Shown here: one piece after another, positions 1 through 7,609 of the stretch | How positions within the stretch are numbered: position 1 is the stretch's first letter | How the letters are laid out: the number at the start of each line of letters is the position of its first letter | DNA from: Rhizobium herbae | Lineage (GTDB): Bacteria; Pseudomonadota; Alphaproteobacteria; Rhizobiales; Rhizobiaceae | Assembly (NCBI RefSeq): GCF_017873135.1 | Contig: NZ_JAGGJV010000009.1 | Span: 62,001 to 126,000, forward strand | Direction: 5' to 3' | Length of the DNA: 64,000 nt | The notes under the pieces: model-generated | The model's input: only the letters and a program-made list of their open reading frames with translations | Database searches by the model: none | What the model was told of the DNA's origin: nothing | Position numbers and translations under genes: made by a program

Positions 1-631
1 CAAGCCCACCGGCAAGCTGCGCATCACCACGACCGTCGGCCTCGGCCAGGGCTGGCTCACCGACAAGGTGCAGGAATTCCTGTCGCTCTATCCCGACATG
101 CAGGTCCAGCTGATCCTCGACAACGAGGAACTGGACGTCAACATGCGCCACGCGGACTGCGCCATCCGGCTGCGCCAGCCGCAGCAGTCCGATCTCATCC
201 AGCGCAAGCTCTTCACCGTGCACATGCATGTCTATGCCGCTCCCTCCTACATCAACAAGTACGGAGAGCCGCAGTCGATCGAGGATCTCGACAACCACCG
301 CATCATCACCTTCGGCGAGCCGGCCCCCAACTATCTGCTCGACGTCAACTGGCTGGAGATCGCCGGACGCGATTCGGACAATCCCCGCCCCTCGCATCTG
401 CAGATCAACAGCCAGACATCGATCAAGCGCGCCTGCCTGCTCGGCATCGGCATCGCCATGATGCCCGACTATATCGTCGGTCGCGATCCCGGCCTCATTC
501 AACTGCCGATCGGTGCCGATATTCCGTCCTTCGATACTTATTTCTGCTATCCGGACGAGATGAAGAACGCCGCCAAGCTGAAAGTCTTCCGCGATTTCAT
601 CGTCGCCAAGGCACGCAACTGGAACTTCTGA
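1..631 (+). CDS. lsrB: LysR-family regulator, LsrB/VtlR-like (3' part only)
   Basis: This is the C-terminal two thirds of a LysR-type transcriptional regulator; the reading frame is already open at base 2 and the HTH domain lies outside the window. The visible 209 or so residues look like a LysR effector-binding domain: they begin at a GKLRIT-type domain entry, continue through an ADCAIR strand and a GIGIAMMPDY segment, and end with a short KARNW tail. The next features downstream are two tandem AbcR-like sRNAs and then an ArsR gene. This is the arrangement known around lsrB in Sinorhizobium and vtlR in Agrobacterium, and the symbol rests mainly on that synteny. LsrB/VtlR proteins control stress, envelope and host-interaction genes, and the Brucella homologue controls an AbcR sRNA, so control of the adjacent sRNAs is a reasonable inference. 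Family assignment is secure; the exact orthologue is probable. Confidence 0.85.
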   Translation, partial: KPTGKLRITTTVGLGQGWLTDKVQEFLSLYPDMQVQLILDNEELDVNMRHADCAIRLRQPQQSDLIQRKLFTVHMHVYAAPSYINKYGEPQSIEDLDNHRIITFGEPAPNYLLDVNWLEIAGRDSDNPRPSHLQINSQTSIKRACLLGIGIAMMPDYIVGRDPGLIQLPIGADIPSFDTYFCYPDEMKNAAKLKVFRDFIVAKARNWNF

Positions 632-803
632 TGCGGCCTTCGCAGCTGCACAAAAAATGCTCTCTATATTCCGACTAGACAAACTGCTGTTTTAATTTGT
701 GTTTTTCCAATACGCTCATTCCGTGCAAGTGGCTCACGCGGGAAATCGCCTCAAAAATACGCAGAGCTGCGCTCAGCACATGGCTGTCATGCATATTAAA
801 TGA

Positions 804-832
804 TTGCGAATAGCCCAAAAAACCATCATACC
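804..832 (+). promoter_or_regulatory. Promoter of first AbcR-like sRNA
   Basis: A -35-like TTGCGA (804-809) is separated by exactly 17 bases from a -10-like CATACC (827-832). The predicted start is the A at 839, six bases beyond the -10. The second sRNA has the same geometry (TTGAAA, 17 bases, CATATC, six bases, then the same AGCTGATGC start), which makes both promoter calls much stronger than either alone. Confidence 0.6.
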
Positions 833-838
833 GACTGC

Positions 839-960
839 AGCTGATGCATCTTGGTGGCTTTTTTCCTCCCAGTGCCACCGCAGCAGCTGTTCCCCTCTGG
901 AGGTTTAAATACCTTCATAACTATAAAGGGCCCAAGTTTTTCTTGTGGCCCTCTTTTTTT
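839..960 (+). ncRNA. abcR1: AbcR-like trans-acting sRNA, copy 1
   Basis: About 122 nt of non-coding sequence that is closely repeated at 1048-1166. It starts AGCTGATGC and forms a first hairpin with GGTGGC (853-858) pairing with GCCACC (874-879). The 15-nt loop carries U-rich sequence and CCUCCC, an anti-Shine-Dalgarno motif. A second unpaired pyrimidine block UUCCCCUCUGG follows around 890-900. It ends in an intrinsic terminator, GGGCC paired with GGCCC and then a T run (952-960). This architecture and the place between an lsrB/vtlR-like gene and an ArsR gene match the AbcR sRNAs of rhizobia and Agrobacterium, Hfq-dependent repressors of many ABC-transporter mRNAs. Which copy corresponds to AbcR1 or AbcR2 elsewhere is not resolved. 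Confidence 0.85.
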
Positions 961-1012
961 GCCCTGATTTCAAGCACATCCTTAAAGTTGCAATTTTTCT
1001 TGGCCCCCAGCA

Positions 1013-1041
1013 TTGAAATCTGCGCAGCACTTTCCCATATC
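1013..1041 (+). promoter_or_regulatory. Promoter of second AbcR-like sRNA
   Basis: TTGAAA (1013-1018), a 17-base spacer and CATATC (1036-1041), with a predicted start at A1048. The two copies have their own promoters and terminators, so they are separate transcription units that can be controlled differently. The sequence upstream of the -35 differs between the copies, unlike the transcribed part. Confidence 0.65.
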
Positions 1042-1047
1042 CCTTCA

Positions 1048-1166
1048 AGCTGATGCACATGGTGGTCTTCTTCCTCCCAGTGCCACCGCAGCAGCTGTTC
1101 CCCTCTGGAGGTTTTTAACCTTCACATCTCAAAAAGGGCCCTGACCTCCAGTGGCCCTCTTTTTTT
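1048..1166 (+). ncRNA. abcR2: AbcR-like trans-acting sRNA, copy 2
   Basis: About 119 nt, largely identical to the copy at 839-960. The first hairpin is GGTGGT (1061-1066) with GCCACC (1082-1087), so one G-C pair has become G-U while the CCUCCC loop motif is unchanged. The block CAGCAGCTGTTCCCCTCTGG is identical in both copies. The terminator stem again pairs GGGCC with GGCCC and ends in a T run at 1160-1166. The strict conservation of both pyrimidine-rich target-pairing segments, against divergence in the middle linker and terminator loop, fits a duplicated riboregulator with shared seed regions. Confidence 0.85.
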
Positions 1167-1230
1167 GCCCAGAATTTCGCGGTCCAGCCCAATCACCTCC
1201 TGAACACTCCTCACAAAGACGTGACTTGAA

Positions 1231-1270
1231 TATCGGCATATCCCGATCTACGTATCGGTATATCGGGATT
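1231..1270 (+). promoter_or_regulatory. Probable operator of the ArsR gene
   Basis: Two imperfect copies of TATCGG(C/T)ATATC lie at 1231 and 1253, giving ATCCCGAT (1240-1247) opposite ATCGGGAT (1262-1269). The element sits 20-60 bases before the ArsR start codon. ArsR proteins usually bind such AT-rich inverted repeats over their own promoter, so autoregulation, and possibly control of the following reductase gene, is likely. Identity of the bound protein is inferred. Confidence 0.55.
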
Positions 1271-1290
1271 TAACGATACAGAGACGATCG

Positions 1291-1584
1291 ATGGACAGGG
1301 ACGAAATCTTGAAAGCACTGGCGCATCCCAAGCGCATCGAGATGCTTGGCTGGATGAAGGAGCCGGAGGCGCATTTTTCCGACCAGCACCATCCACTCGA
1401 CATGGGCATCTGCGCCAGCCAGTTCGAGCGCTGCGGCCTGTCGCAATCGACCGTTTCCGGTCATCTGTCGATCCTGCAGCGAGCAGACCTCGTTACCACC
1501 AAACGTGTCGGTCAGTGGATTTTCTACAAGCGGAACGAAGAAACAATCGAGACGTTCCTGAAAGACATCGGCAACACGCTCTGA
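1291..1584 (+). CDS. ArsR-family transcriptional regulator
   Basis: A 97-residue winged-helix protein. The first helices (LKALAHPKRIEML) and the recognition helix (LSQSTVSGHLSIL) are typical ArsR/SmtB features, followed by a beta-wing with VTTKRVGQWIFYKR. Two cysteines, in ICASQFERCG just before the recognition helix, are the only obvious candidates for metal or thiol sensing. The classical ELCVCDL metal site is absent. The gene lies directly after the AbcR-like sRNAs, as in Sinorhizobium and Agrobacterium, and 69 bases before an Old Yellow Enzyme gene that it probably co-regulates. An inverted repeat in front of it suggests autorepression. The signal it senses is not evident; an electrophile or oxidant would fit the neighbour. 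Confidence 0.85.
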   Translation: MDRDEILKALAHPKRIEMLGWMKEPEAHFSDQHHPLDMGICASQFERCGLSQSTVSGHLSILQRADLVTTKRVGQWIFYKRNEETIETFLKDIGNTL

Positions 1585-1653
1585 CGGGCAGGCTGACCCC
1601 AGGTTTTATCCTCTCAAGACAATAACACCCGTAACGAACGAAAAGGACTTCCC

Positions 1654-2778
1654 ATGACTTCCCTCTTCGACCCGATCAAGATCGGCGACATCGAACTTGC
1701 CAACCGTATCGTGATGGCGCCTTTGACCCGCAACCGCTCGCCGGGCGCCGTGCCGAACACGCTCAACGTCACCTATTACGAGCAGCGCGCCACCGCCGGC
1801 CTGCTGATCACCGAAGCAACCGCGATCACCCATCAGGGCCAGGGCTATGCCGACGTTCCGGGCCTCTATACCAAGGAAGCGCTTGACGGCTGGAGCAAGG
1901 TGACGGACGCCGTGCACAAGGCCGGCGGCAAGATCGTCGTGCAGATGTGGCATGTCGGCCGGATCTCCCACACCTCGCTGCAGCCGAACGGCGGCAAGCC
2001 GGTGTCTGCCTCCGCCATTCAGGCGAAGTCGAAGACCTATCTGATCAACGAAGACGGCACCGGCACATTCGCAGAGACTTCCGAGCCGCGCGCGCTCGAA
2101 CTCTCCGAAATCCCGGGTATCCTCGAAGACTATCACAAGGCGGCCCGCGCAGCCATCGATGCCGGGTTCGACGGCGTCGAGATCCATGCGGCAAACGGCT
2201 ACCTGATCGACCAGTTCCTGCGTTCGGGCTCGAACGTGCGCACCGACGCATATGGCGGCCCGATCGAAAATCGCGCCCGCTTCCTGTTTGAGGTCGTCGA
2301 CGTCATCGCCAGGGAAATCGGCGAGGGCCGCACGGGCATCCGCATTTCGCCGGTAACGCCGGCCAACGATAGCTCCGATCCGGATGCGCAGACGCTGTTC
2401 ACCTATGTCGTCGAGGGCCTCGCCAAGTACAAGCTGTCCTACATCCACGTCATCGAGGGTGCGACCGGCGGCCCGCGCGATTTCCAGCAGGGCGACAAGC
2501 CTTTCGACTACAAGGCGCTGCGCCAGGCCTATGAAAAGGCCGGCGGCGAAGCGGCCTGGATGACCAATAACGGCTACGACCGCGAACTCGCCATCCAGTC
2601 CGTCGCTGAGGGCAAGACCGACCTCGTCGCCTTCGGCAAGCCGTTCATCGCCAATCCGGACCTGGTGCAGCGCCTGAAGGACAATGCGCCACTCAACACG
2701 CCGGATCAGGCCACGTTCTACGGCGGCGGTGCCAAGGGTTATACGGATTACCCGGTACTCGAGCAGCAGGTCGCTTGA
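1654..2778 (+). CDS. nemA: Old Yellow Enzyme-family alkene reductase (NemA/NerA type)
   Basis: A 374-residue FMN-dependent TIM-barrel oxidoreductase that uses NAD(P)H to reduce activated C=C bonds or nitro groups; relatives include N-ethylmaleimide reductase and the Agrobacterium nitroglycerin reductase NerA. The start MTSLFDPIKIGDIELANRIVMAPLTRNR is the usual family N-terminus. The substrate-binding pair is His178 and Asn181 in EIHAANGYLIDQFLR, and the barrel end with the phosphate-binding GKPFIANPDL is intact. A purine-rich AAAGGA lies a short distance before the ATG. The gene follows an ArsR regulator with a conspicuous operator, which suggests induction by electrophilic or oxidative compounds. 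Length and motifs are complete; the physiological substrate is unknown. Confidence 0.92.
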   Translation: MTSLFDPIKIGDIELANRIVMAPLTRNRSPGAVPNTLNVTYYEQRATAGLLITEATAITHQGQGYADVPGLYTKEALDGWSKVTDAVHKAGGKIVVQMWHVGRISHTSLQPNGGKPVSASAIQAKSKTYLINEDGTGTFAETSEPRALELSEIPGILEDYHKAARAAIDAGFDGVEIHAANGYLIDQFLRSGSNVRTDAYGGPIENRARFLFEVVDVIAREIGEGRTGIRISPVTPANDSSDPDAQTLFTYVVEGLAKYKLSYIHVIEGATGGPRDFQQGDKPFDYKALRQAYEKAGGEAAWMTNNGYDRELAIQSVAEGKTDLVAFGKPFIANPDLVQRLKDNAPLNTPDQATFYGGGAKGYTDYPVLEQQVA

Positions 2779-2785
2779 TAATCCA

Positions 2786-2911
2786 CCCTCCCCTTGAGGG
2801 GGAGGGTCGGCACGCGGTGCCGGGGTGGGGTGACCTCTTGCGCCAAACTCGTGCACCGCATGCCTCGCGGGGTGACGCTTATTGCCTCTTCTCCCCTGCG
2901 GGGAGAAGAGG
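2786..2911. repeat. Rhizobial-type intergenic palindromes
   Basis: Two short palindromes fill the gap between two genes. The first, CCCTCCCCTTGAGGGGGAGGG (arms at 2786-2806), is followed by a GGCACGCGGTGCCGGGGTGGGG tail, the same layout as the copy at 41432. The second (2885-2911) pairs CCTCTTCTCCCC with GGGGAGAAGAGG around a TGC loop. Such mosaic palindromes are common between genes in Rhizobiaceae. They can fold in RNA and may act as mRNA stabilisers or terminators, but no T tract is present. Confidence 0.7.
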
Positions 2912-2963
2912 AAGCGAACCACCGTTTCTCCAACCTTGAAAATCTTCAAGCGAAGGGCCTGCA

Positions 2964-3785
2964 ATGTTTGACCCTTACATCAAGGCATGGGGACTCACGC
3001 CCGACGGCGCGCCGGTCGTCACCCACTCCAGCCGCCTCCTCCCCGTCCGCTGGCAGGGCCTGCCCGCCATGCTGAAGGTAGCGACCATCGCTGAGGAAAC
3101 GCGCGGCGGCTTGCTGATGCAGTGGTGGGACGGCGAAGGTGCTGCCAAGGTCTATGCCCGTGACGGTGAGGCGATCCTGCTGGAACGGGCTGAAGGCAAG
3201 CGCTCGCTGCTGTTCATGGCGATGAATGGCGAAGATGACGCGGCAAGCCGGATCATCTGCAGGACCGTTCAAACCCTTCACAGGCCGCCTGCCAAACCCT
3301 ATCCCGAGCTTGTCCCCCTCGACATCCGGTTCCGCGCGCTGGAAGCGGCGGCTTCCGCCCACGGCGGCATGTTTGGCAACTCGAACGCTGTCGCAAAAGC
3401 GCTGCTTGCCATGCCCCAGGAGATCGGCGTCCTGCACGGCGATATCCACCACGGCAATATCCTCGATTTCGAAGACCGGGGCTGGCTGGCGATCGACCCG
3501 AAGGGATTGTTCGGCGAACGCGGCTATGACTATGCCAACCTGTTCTGCAATCCGGACCCGGCGGCGGCGAAGGACCCGGCAAGACTGCGCCGCCAGCTGC
3601 CCATCGTCGTACGGGAATCAGGCCTTGCGCCGGAGCGGTTATTGCGCTGGATCCTCGCCTATGCGGGACTTTCCGCCGCGTGGTCGCTTGAGGATGGCGA
3701 CGACCCGGCACCGGCTCTTCATGTCGCGGAAATTGCCGCCGCGGAGCTTGCCAGCGGTACTTGGCCTGTTTCGGGCAAGGGATGA
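2964..3785 (+). CDS. Aminoglycoside/streptomycin phosphotransferase-like kinase, APH(6) family
   Basis: A 273-residue small-molecule kinase. The catalytic loop is HGDIHHGNIL, with His158 and the catalytic Asp160, and the metal-binding DPKG follows about 20 residues later (IDPKGLFGERGYDYAN). This order is typical of the aminoglycoside/hydroxyurea-resistance kinase family, which includes streptomycin 6-phosphotransferases. Chromosomal relatives in soil bacteria are common and need not confer resistance. The N-terminal lobe carries MLKVA near residue 36, where the ATP-binding lysine is expected. The gene starts just after a repeat region, with GAAGG in front of the ATG, and is followed 63 bases later by an acetyltransferase gene of another antibiotic-modifying-like family. 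The true substrate is unknown. Confidence 0.8.
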   Translation: MFDPYIKAWGLTPDGAPVVTHSSRLLPVRWQGLPAMLKVATIAEETRGGLLMQWWDGEGAAKVYARDGEAILLERAEGKRSLLFMAMNGEDDAASRIICRTVQTLHRPPAKPYPELVPLDIRFRALEAAASAHGGMFGNSNAVAKALLAMPQEIGVLHGDIHHGNILDFEDRGWLAIDPKGLFGERGYDYANLFCNPDPAAAKDPARLRRQLPIVVRESGLAPERLLRWILAYAGLSAAWSLEDGDDPAPALHVAEIAAAELASGTWPVSGKG

Positions 3786-3848
3786 TTTACCGGCTGTACA
3801 ACGGTGCTGCCGCGGCATAGAGCTTCGGCAAACTGCTGGAGACACCTG

Positions 3849-4346
3849 ATGCACCTGCGCGACGCCGAGGAGACCGACCTGCCCGCCATTCGCGACATCT
3901 ACAATGATGCCGTGCTGAACACGACGGCGATCTGGAACGACACACAGGTCGATCTTGCAAACCGTGCCAATTGGCTGGCTGATCGCAAGCGTCTCGGCTA
4001 TCCGGTGCTGGTGGCCGTTGCCGACGATGGCACGATCGCCGGCTATGCCTCCTTCGGCGACTGGAGAGCCTTTGACGGCTACCGCCACACGGTCGAGCAT
4101 TCGGTTTATGTCGAGAAGAACCAGCGCGGCGGCGGCATCGGCAGGTTGCTGATGCTGGCCCTGATCGAGCGCGCGGCGGCCTGCGGCAAACATGTGATGG
4201 TGGCGGGCATCGAGGCCAGCAACGAAGCATCGATCCGGCTGCACGAAAAGCTCGGCTTCAAGATCACCGGCCAGATGAAGGAGGTCGGCACCAAGTTCGA
4301 CCGCTGGCTGGACCTGACCTTCATGCAGCTGACCTTGCCGGAATAG
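3849..4346 (+). CDS. GNAT N-acetyltransferase, phosphinothricin/methionine-derivative type
   Basis: A 165-residue acetyl-CoA-dependent N-acetyltransferase. MHLRDAEETDLPAIRDIYNDAV is the classical N-terminus of the Pat/Bar/MnaT group, and the acetyl-CoA-binding motif A appears as VEKNQRGGGIGRLL, with the late motif EASNEASIRLHEKLGF. These enzymes acetylate phosphinothricin, methionine sulfone or methionine sulfoximine, or other amino-acid analogues. The start at 3849 is chosen because GGAGA precedes it at normal distance and the protein then begins exactly at the family N-terminus; an upstream in-frame ATG at 3804 would add 15 unconserved residues. It follows the APH-like kinase gene in the same direction and may be co-transcribed with it. 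Confidence 0.88.
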   Translation: MHLRDAEETDLPAIRDIYNDAVLNTTAIWNDTQVDLANRANWLADRKRLGYPVLVAVADDGTIAGYASFGDWRAFDGYRHTVEHSVYVEKNQRGGGIGRLLMLALIERAAACGKHVMVAGIEASNEASIRLHEKLGFKITGQMKEVGTKFDRWLDLTFMQLTLPE

Positions 4347-4409
4347 GCATAAGCCGCCTCCCGAAACCACCGCATCGGTGCTATCAAGGGCCATCGAGAT
4401 GTTTGGCGG

Positions 4410-5366
4410 ATGGTCGCTCTGCGGATGAAACACGAAGGACAGCGGCACGATCGGGCGTGGCTGACGGCGCTGTTTGCCGTTACACTGGCTAGCGGCACGT
4501 TCCCAAGCCCCAGCATCGCCCTAGCCCAGCCGGAATGGCGCGCACCGCCGTGTCTGTATTCCGCCGAAACGGCCGGCACGACACTCTGCGTCCGTGCCCG
4601 CAGCTTCAGCCGCGATATCTGCACCGCCCTTGGCCATTTCGCCGAAACCAACGCCCTGCCGCCCGATTTCTTCGCACGGCTGATCTGGAAGGAAAGCCTG
4701 TTCCGGCCGGATGCCGTCAGCCCCAAAGGAGCCGAGGGCATCGCGCAGTTCATTCCGTCAACCGCGAAGCTGCGCGGGCTCTCCAACAGCTTCGATGCGC
4801 TGGAAGCGCTGGGGAAATCGGCGGAATATCTCGATGCGTTGCGCGACCGCTTCGGCAATCTCGGCCTTGCCGCGGCCGCCTACAATGCCGGAGAAGGCGG
4901 TCTTGGCACATTTCTGGCGACCGGCAACCTGCCTTACGAGACCCGTGCCTATGTGCTCGCCATCACCGCCCACCCGGTGGAGGAATGGAAGGACAATCCA
5001 CCGGCCTCGCTCGACCTGCGGCTCGACAAGGACAAGTCATTCTATGACGCCTGCACAGCCCTTGCCGGCAAACGGCGCCTGAAGGAGGTGGAATTCGAGG
5101 AAGAAGGCACATGGGCACCGTGGGGAGCGCAACTTTCGGCGCATTTCCAGAAATCCGTGGCGGAGCGGCTGTTCCTTGCCACCGTCAGCCGCATGCCCTC
5201 ACCGCTCAATAGCGAAAAGCCGCTGATCCAGCGGGAGCGCAACAGAGCTTTCGGTACCCGGCTGCGCTACACCGCCCGCATCGGCCGCCAGACGCGGGCC
5301 GAGGCCGATGCGGTGTGCACTGAAATCCGCAAGGGTGGCGGCGCCTGCATCGTTTTCAAGAACTAA
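4410..5366 (+). CDS. Periplasmic lytic transglycosylase (SLT domain)
   Basis: A 318-residue exported peptidoglycan-cleaving enzyme. A signal peptide occupies roughly residues 15-40 (TALFAVTLASGTF...ALAQP). The SLT domain follows: the catalytic glutamate is in IWKESLFRPDAVSPKGAEG, and the family motifs AEGIAQFIPSTA and AAAYNAGEGG are clear. The C-terminal part (about 190-318) ends in a segment with GRQTRAEADAVCTEIRKGG that resembles a SPOR-like repeat, which would help target the enzyme to septal glycan. The ATG at 4425 is an alternative start that would shorten the N-terminus by five residues. No cell-wall genes adjoin it, so its specific role (remodelling, division or secretion-channel passage) is open. 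Confidence 0.87.
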   Translation: MVALRMKHEGQRHDRAWLTALFAVTLASGTFPSPSIALAQPEWRAPPCLYSAETAGTTLCVRARSFSRDICTALGHFAETNALPPDFFARLIWKESLFRPDAVSPKGAEGIAQFIPSTAKLRGLSNSFDALEALGKSAEYLDALRDRFGNLGLAAAAYNAGEGGLGTFLATGNLPYETRAYVLAITAHPVEEWKDNPPASLDLRLDKDKSFYDACTALAGKRRLKEVEFEEEGTWAPWGAQLSAHFQKSVAERLFLATVSRMPSPLNSEKPLIQRERNRAFGTRLRYTARIGRQTRAEADAVCTEIRKGGGACIVFKN

Positions 5367-5369
5367 GCA

Positions 5370-6404
5370 TTATCCCGCGACCTCGACCGCTTCGCCTTGA
5401 CGCGGCGCCGGCAGAGCCCGTTGCGGCAGCGCCGCTTCCGGCGGCAGGCAGCCGAGATCGGCAAGCGACGCCCGCACGGCCGCGTCGATCGGCGTCCACG
5501 GTTCGGCCCCGATGGCGGCGATCAACCTGTCGTTCGGCATGCGCAAAGGCTCCTGCCAGACATAGCGCATCTCCCGCAGTTCCTTCAGCAGCGGCACGAA
5601 GGGCGAGACGAACGGCATCATCCACCAGGGAAACGCCTTGACCTTCATATCCGGGTTGCCACTGGCGCGGCGGATCGCGGCAACCATCCGTGTACCGTCC
5701 TCATCCCAGAAACCCTGCATGTGATAGACGGCGAACGGCGCCAGCGTTTTGCGGCGATCGACCAGCCGCGCCATCGTTTCGGCGACGTCAGGCAGATAGG
5801 CCCATTGATGGCCGGTACCCTTCCTGCCGGGATAGGTGACGGTGGCGACCGGCTTTCCGGGCGTGACAAGTCCCTGGGAGAACCAGCTGTTGGCAGCGCC
5901 CGGACCAAAGAAATCCCCTGCCCTGACGACGATGACCCGAACGCCATCCTGCGATGCTCTTTCCAGGCGGCGTTCCAGCTCGGCGCGGATCTTTCCCTTT
6001 GCCGTGACCGGGTTTTGCGGCGATTTTTCATGCAGCAGCGGGAAGGCGTCGGGACCGAAATTGTAGATCGTGCCGGGCAGAAGCACCGTGGCGCCGACAG
6101 CCTTGGCCGCCGCGATCGTGTTGTCGATCATCGGCAGGACCAGCGTGCCCCAGTTGCGATAGCCGGCCGGGTTGACGGCGTGAACGATCAGGCTTGCGTC
6201 TCGTGCCGCGGCAAGCACATCGCCGGCGTTCATTGCGTCGCCCTGCACCCATTCGAAGTCCGGGCTTTTCGGGGCGACTTTGGCGGCGTCGCGATGCAGG
6301 GCGCGGATCGCCCAGCCGCGTGCCTTGAGGGTTCGGGCAACCGCGCTGCCGATGCCGCCGGTGGCGCCAAGGATGAGGGCTGTCTGTCTTGTTTCGCCGG
6401 TCAT
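5370..6404 (-). CDS. NAD-dependent epimerase/dehydratase-family protein
   Basis: A 344-residue extended short-chain dehydrogenase. The N-terminal Rossmann motif is ILGATGGIGSAVARTL, preceded by a short MTGETRQTA; the acidic pair expected for NAD is replaced by RALHRD, which suggests NADP use. The segment with TIYNFGPDAFPLLHE corresponds to the YxxxK-type active-site strand but the lysine spacing is atypical, so catalysis may differ from classical epimerases. The start at 6404 places the glycine motif at residue 11-17; an open frame continues upstream to 6503 without support. It is divergently transcribed from a LysR gene, with a clean inverted repeat between the two starts, so it is very likely that regulator's target. 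Substrate unknown. Confidence 0.82.
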   Translation of the reverse strand: MTGETRQTALILGATGGIGSAVARTLKARGWAIRALHRDAAKVAPKSPDFEWVQGDAMNAGDVLAAARDASLIVHAVNPAGYRNWGTLVLPMIDNTIAAAKAVGATVLLPGTIYNFGPDAFPLLHEKSPQNPVTAKGKIRAELERRLERASQDGVRVIVVRAGDFFGPGAANSWFSQGLVTPGKPVATVTYPGRKGTGHQWAYLPDVAETMARLVDRRKTLAPFAVYHMQGFWDEDGTRMVAAIRRASGNPDMKVKAFPWWMMPFVSPFVPLLKELREMRYVWQEPLRMPNDRLIAAIGAEPWTPIDAAVRASLADLGCLPPEAALPQRALPAPRQGEAVEVAG

Positions 6405-6447
6405 GTCTGATCTCCGTGTTCGATGGAGATCATCCTGAGCGCAATTA

Positions 6448-6481
6448 CAGATAAACGAAATTGCCGAAAACAATTTATCTG
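6448..6481. promoter_or_regulatory. Inverted repeat operator between epimerase and LysR genes
   Basis: CAGATAAA (6448-6455) and TTTATCTG (6474-6481) form a perfect 8-bp inverted repeat with an 18-base AT-rich spacer, in the 91-bp gap between the divergent starts at 6404 and 6496. This is the classic place for a LysR-type activator site. The right arm lies 15 bases before the lysR ATG, which suggests autorepression. Confidence 0.6.
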
Positions 6482-6495
6482 ATATACAAAAATAG

Positions 6496-7416
6496 ATGAA
6501 CAAAATCGAACCGAGCTGGGATTTCTACCGCACCTTCCTGACCGTTCTGCAGGAGGGATCGCTGTCTGCCGCCGCCCGCGAACTCGGGCTGACGCAGCCG
6601 ACCATCGGCAGGCATATCGATGCGCTGGAAGATATCATCGGCTTCCAGCTGTTCATCCGCTCGCCGCAGGGGCTGATCCCGACGGAAGCGGCAACCGAGC
6701 TCAGGCCGCATGCCGAACAGCTGGCCGCCAACGCGGCTGCCTTGCTCAGGACAGCGACTGGACTGGGCGGCGGTGTGCGCGGCACGGTGCGCATCAGTGC
6801 CAGCGAGGTGATCGGCATCGAGGTGCTGCCGCCGATGCTCGCGGCGCTCAACGACCGGTACCCGGACCTCGTCATCGAGCTTTCCCTGTCCGATGCCGTC
6901 GAGGACCTGATGCGGCAGGAGGCCGATATCGCCGTGCGCATGGTAGCGCCCGAACAGGACGCACTGATCACCCGCCGGATCGGCGGCATTCCGCTCGGGT
7001 TGCACGCGCACCGGCGCTATCTCGACAAACACGGGTTCCCGGAAAAGCTGGAAGACCTGCTCCACCACCGCACCATCGGCTTCGACCGGGAAAGCGCCTT
7101 CGTGCGGGCGATCCGCAAACGTGTCCCGCTGATCGAGCTGATGCGTCCCTCGTTCCGGGCGGACAGCAACCTGGCGCAGCTGGCGGCGATCCGCGCCGGC
7201 TTCGGCATCGGCGTCTGCCAGGTGGCGCTCGCCAGGCGCGATCCCGACATCGTACGGCTGTTCGAGACGGAATTCGAACTGCCGCTCGAAACCTTCGTCG
7301 TCATGCACGAGAACCTGAAGACCACGCCCCGCTGCCGCGCCAGCTTCGATGTACTGGTGGAGGGACTGCTGGCCTATATCGGGAAATCCGGAACATTTGG
7401 CGGGACCATCGAATAG
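6496..7416 (+). CDS. LysR-family regulator of the divergent epimerase gene
   Basis: A 306-residue LysR protein. The HTH is near residues 10-50 (FLTVLQEGSLSAAARELGLTQPTIGRHIDALE) and is followed by the conserved linker helix and a complete periplasmic-binding-protein-like effector domain that includes GVRGTVRISASEVIG. The gene is divergent from the NAD-epimerase family gene and shares with it a short AT-rich control region holding an 8-bp inverted repeat. The usual reading is that it controls this neighbour and itself. The effector cannot be named from the sequence. The coding sequence is complete and of normal family length. Confidence 0.9.
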   Translation: MNKIEPSWDFYRTFLTVLQEGSLSAAARELGLTQPTIGRHIDALEDIIGFQLFIRSPQGLIPTEAATELRPHAEQLAANAAALLRTATGLGGGVRGTVRISASEVIGIEVLPPMLAALNDRYPDLVIELSLSDAVEDLMRQEADIAVRMVAPEQDALITRRIGGIPLGLHAHRRYLDKHGFPEKLEDLLHHRTIGFDRESAFVRAIRKRVPLIELMRPSFRADSNLAQLAAIRAGFGIGVCQVALARRDPDIVRLFETEFELPLETFVVMHENLKTTPRCRASFDVLVEGLLAYIGKSGTFGGTIE

Positions 7417-7518
7417 TCGGGATTGCAGAGGCGCCCGCGCTCAGCCATTGCATCAATACGCATATGACGGCCGGGGTGTTGAATGCACATCTGTTTCGGC
7501 GAGCAGACAACGCACACA

Positions 7519-7554
7519 AAAAGGCATCGCGCCGGGCGCAAATTGATGCTTTTC
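7519..7554 (+). promoter_or_regulatory. 36-bp shared operator upstream of creatininase-like gene
   Basis: AAAAGGCATC (7519-7528), 16 bases, then GATGCTTTTC (7545-7554). The arms form an inverted repeat (AAAA-G-GCATC against GATGC-TTTT). The same two arms with the same 16-base spacing occur at 9426-9461 in front of the ABC-transporter operon. The spacers differ apart from an AT-rich 3' end, so the arms are what is conserved. It is most likely the binding site of the LysR protein encoded at 8421-9359. Confidence 0.7.
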
Positions 7555-7609
7555 GTTGCCCGTAATCTTCCCGTATTCCTCGCTTAGAATGACGAGCGGG
7601 GACGCAGCC

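Noticed and set aside
1606-2964. Long minus-strand open frame (452 codons) over the reductase gene
   Set aside because: Shadow of the third-position GC bias of the real gene; its translation has no recognisable domain.
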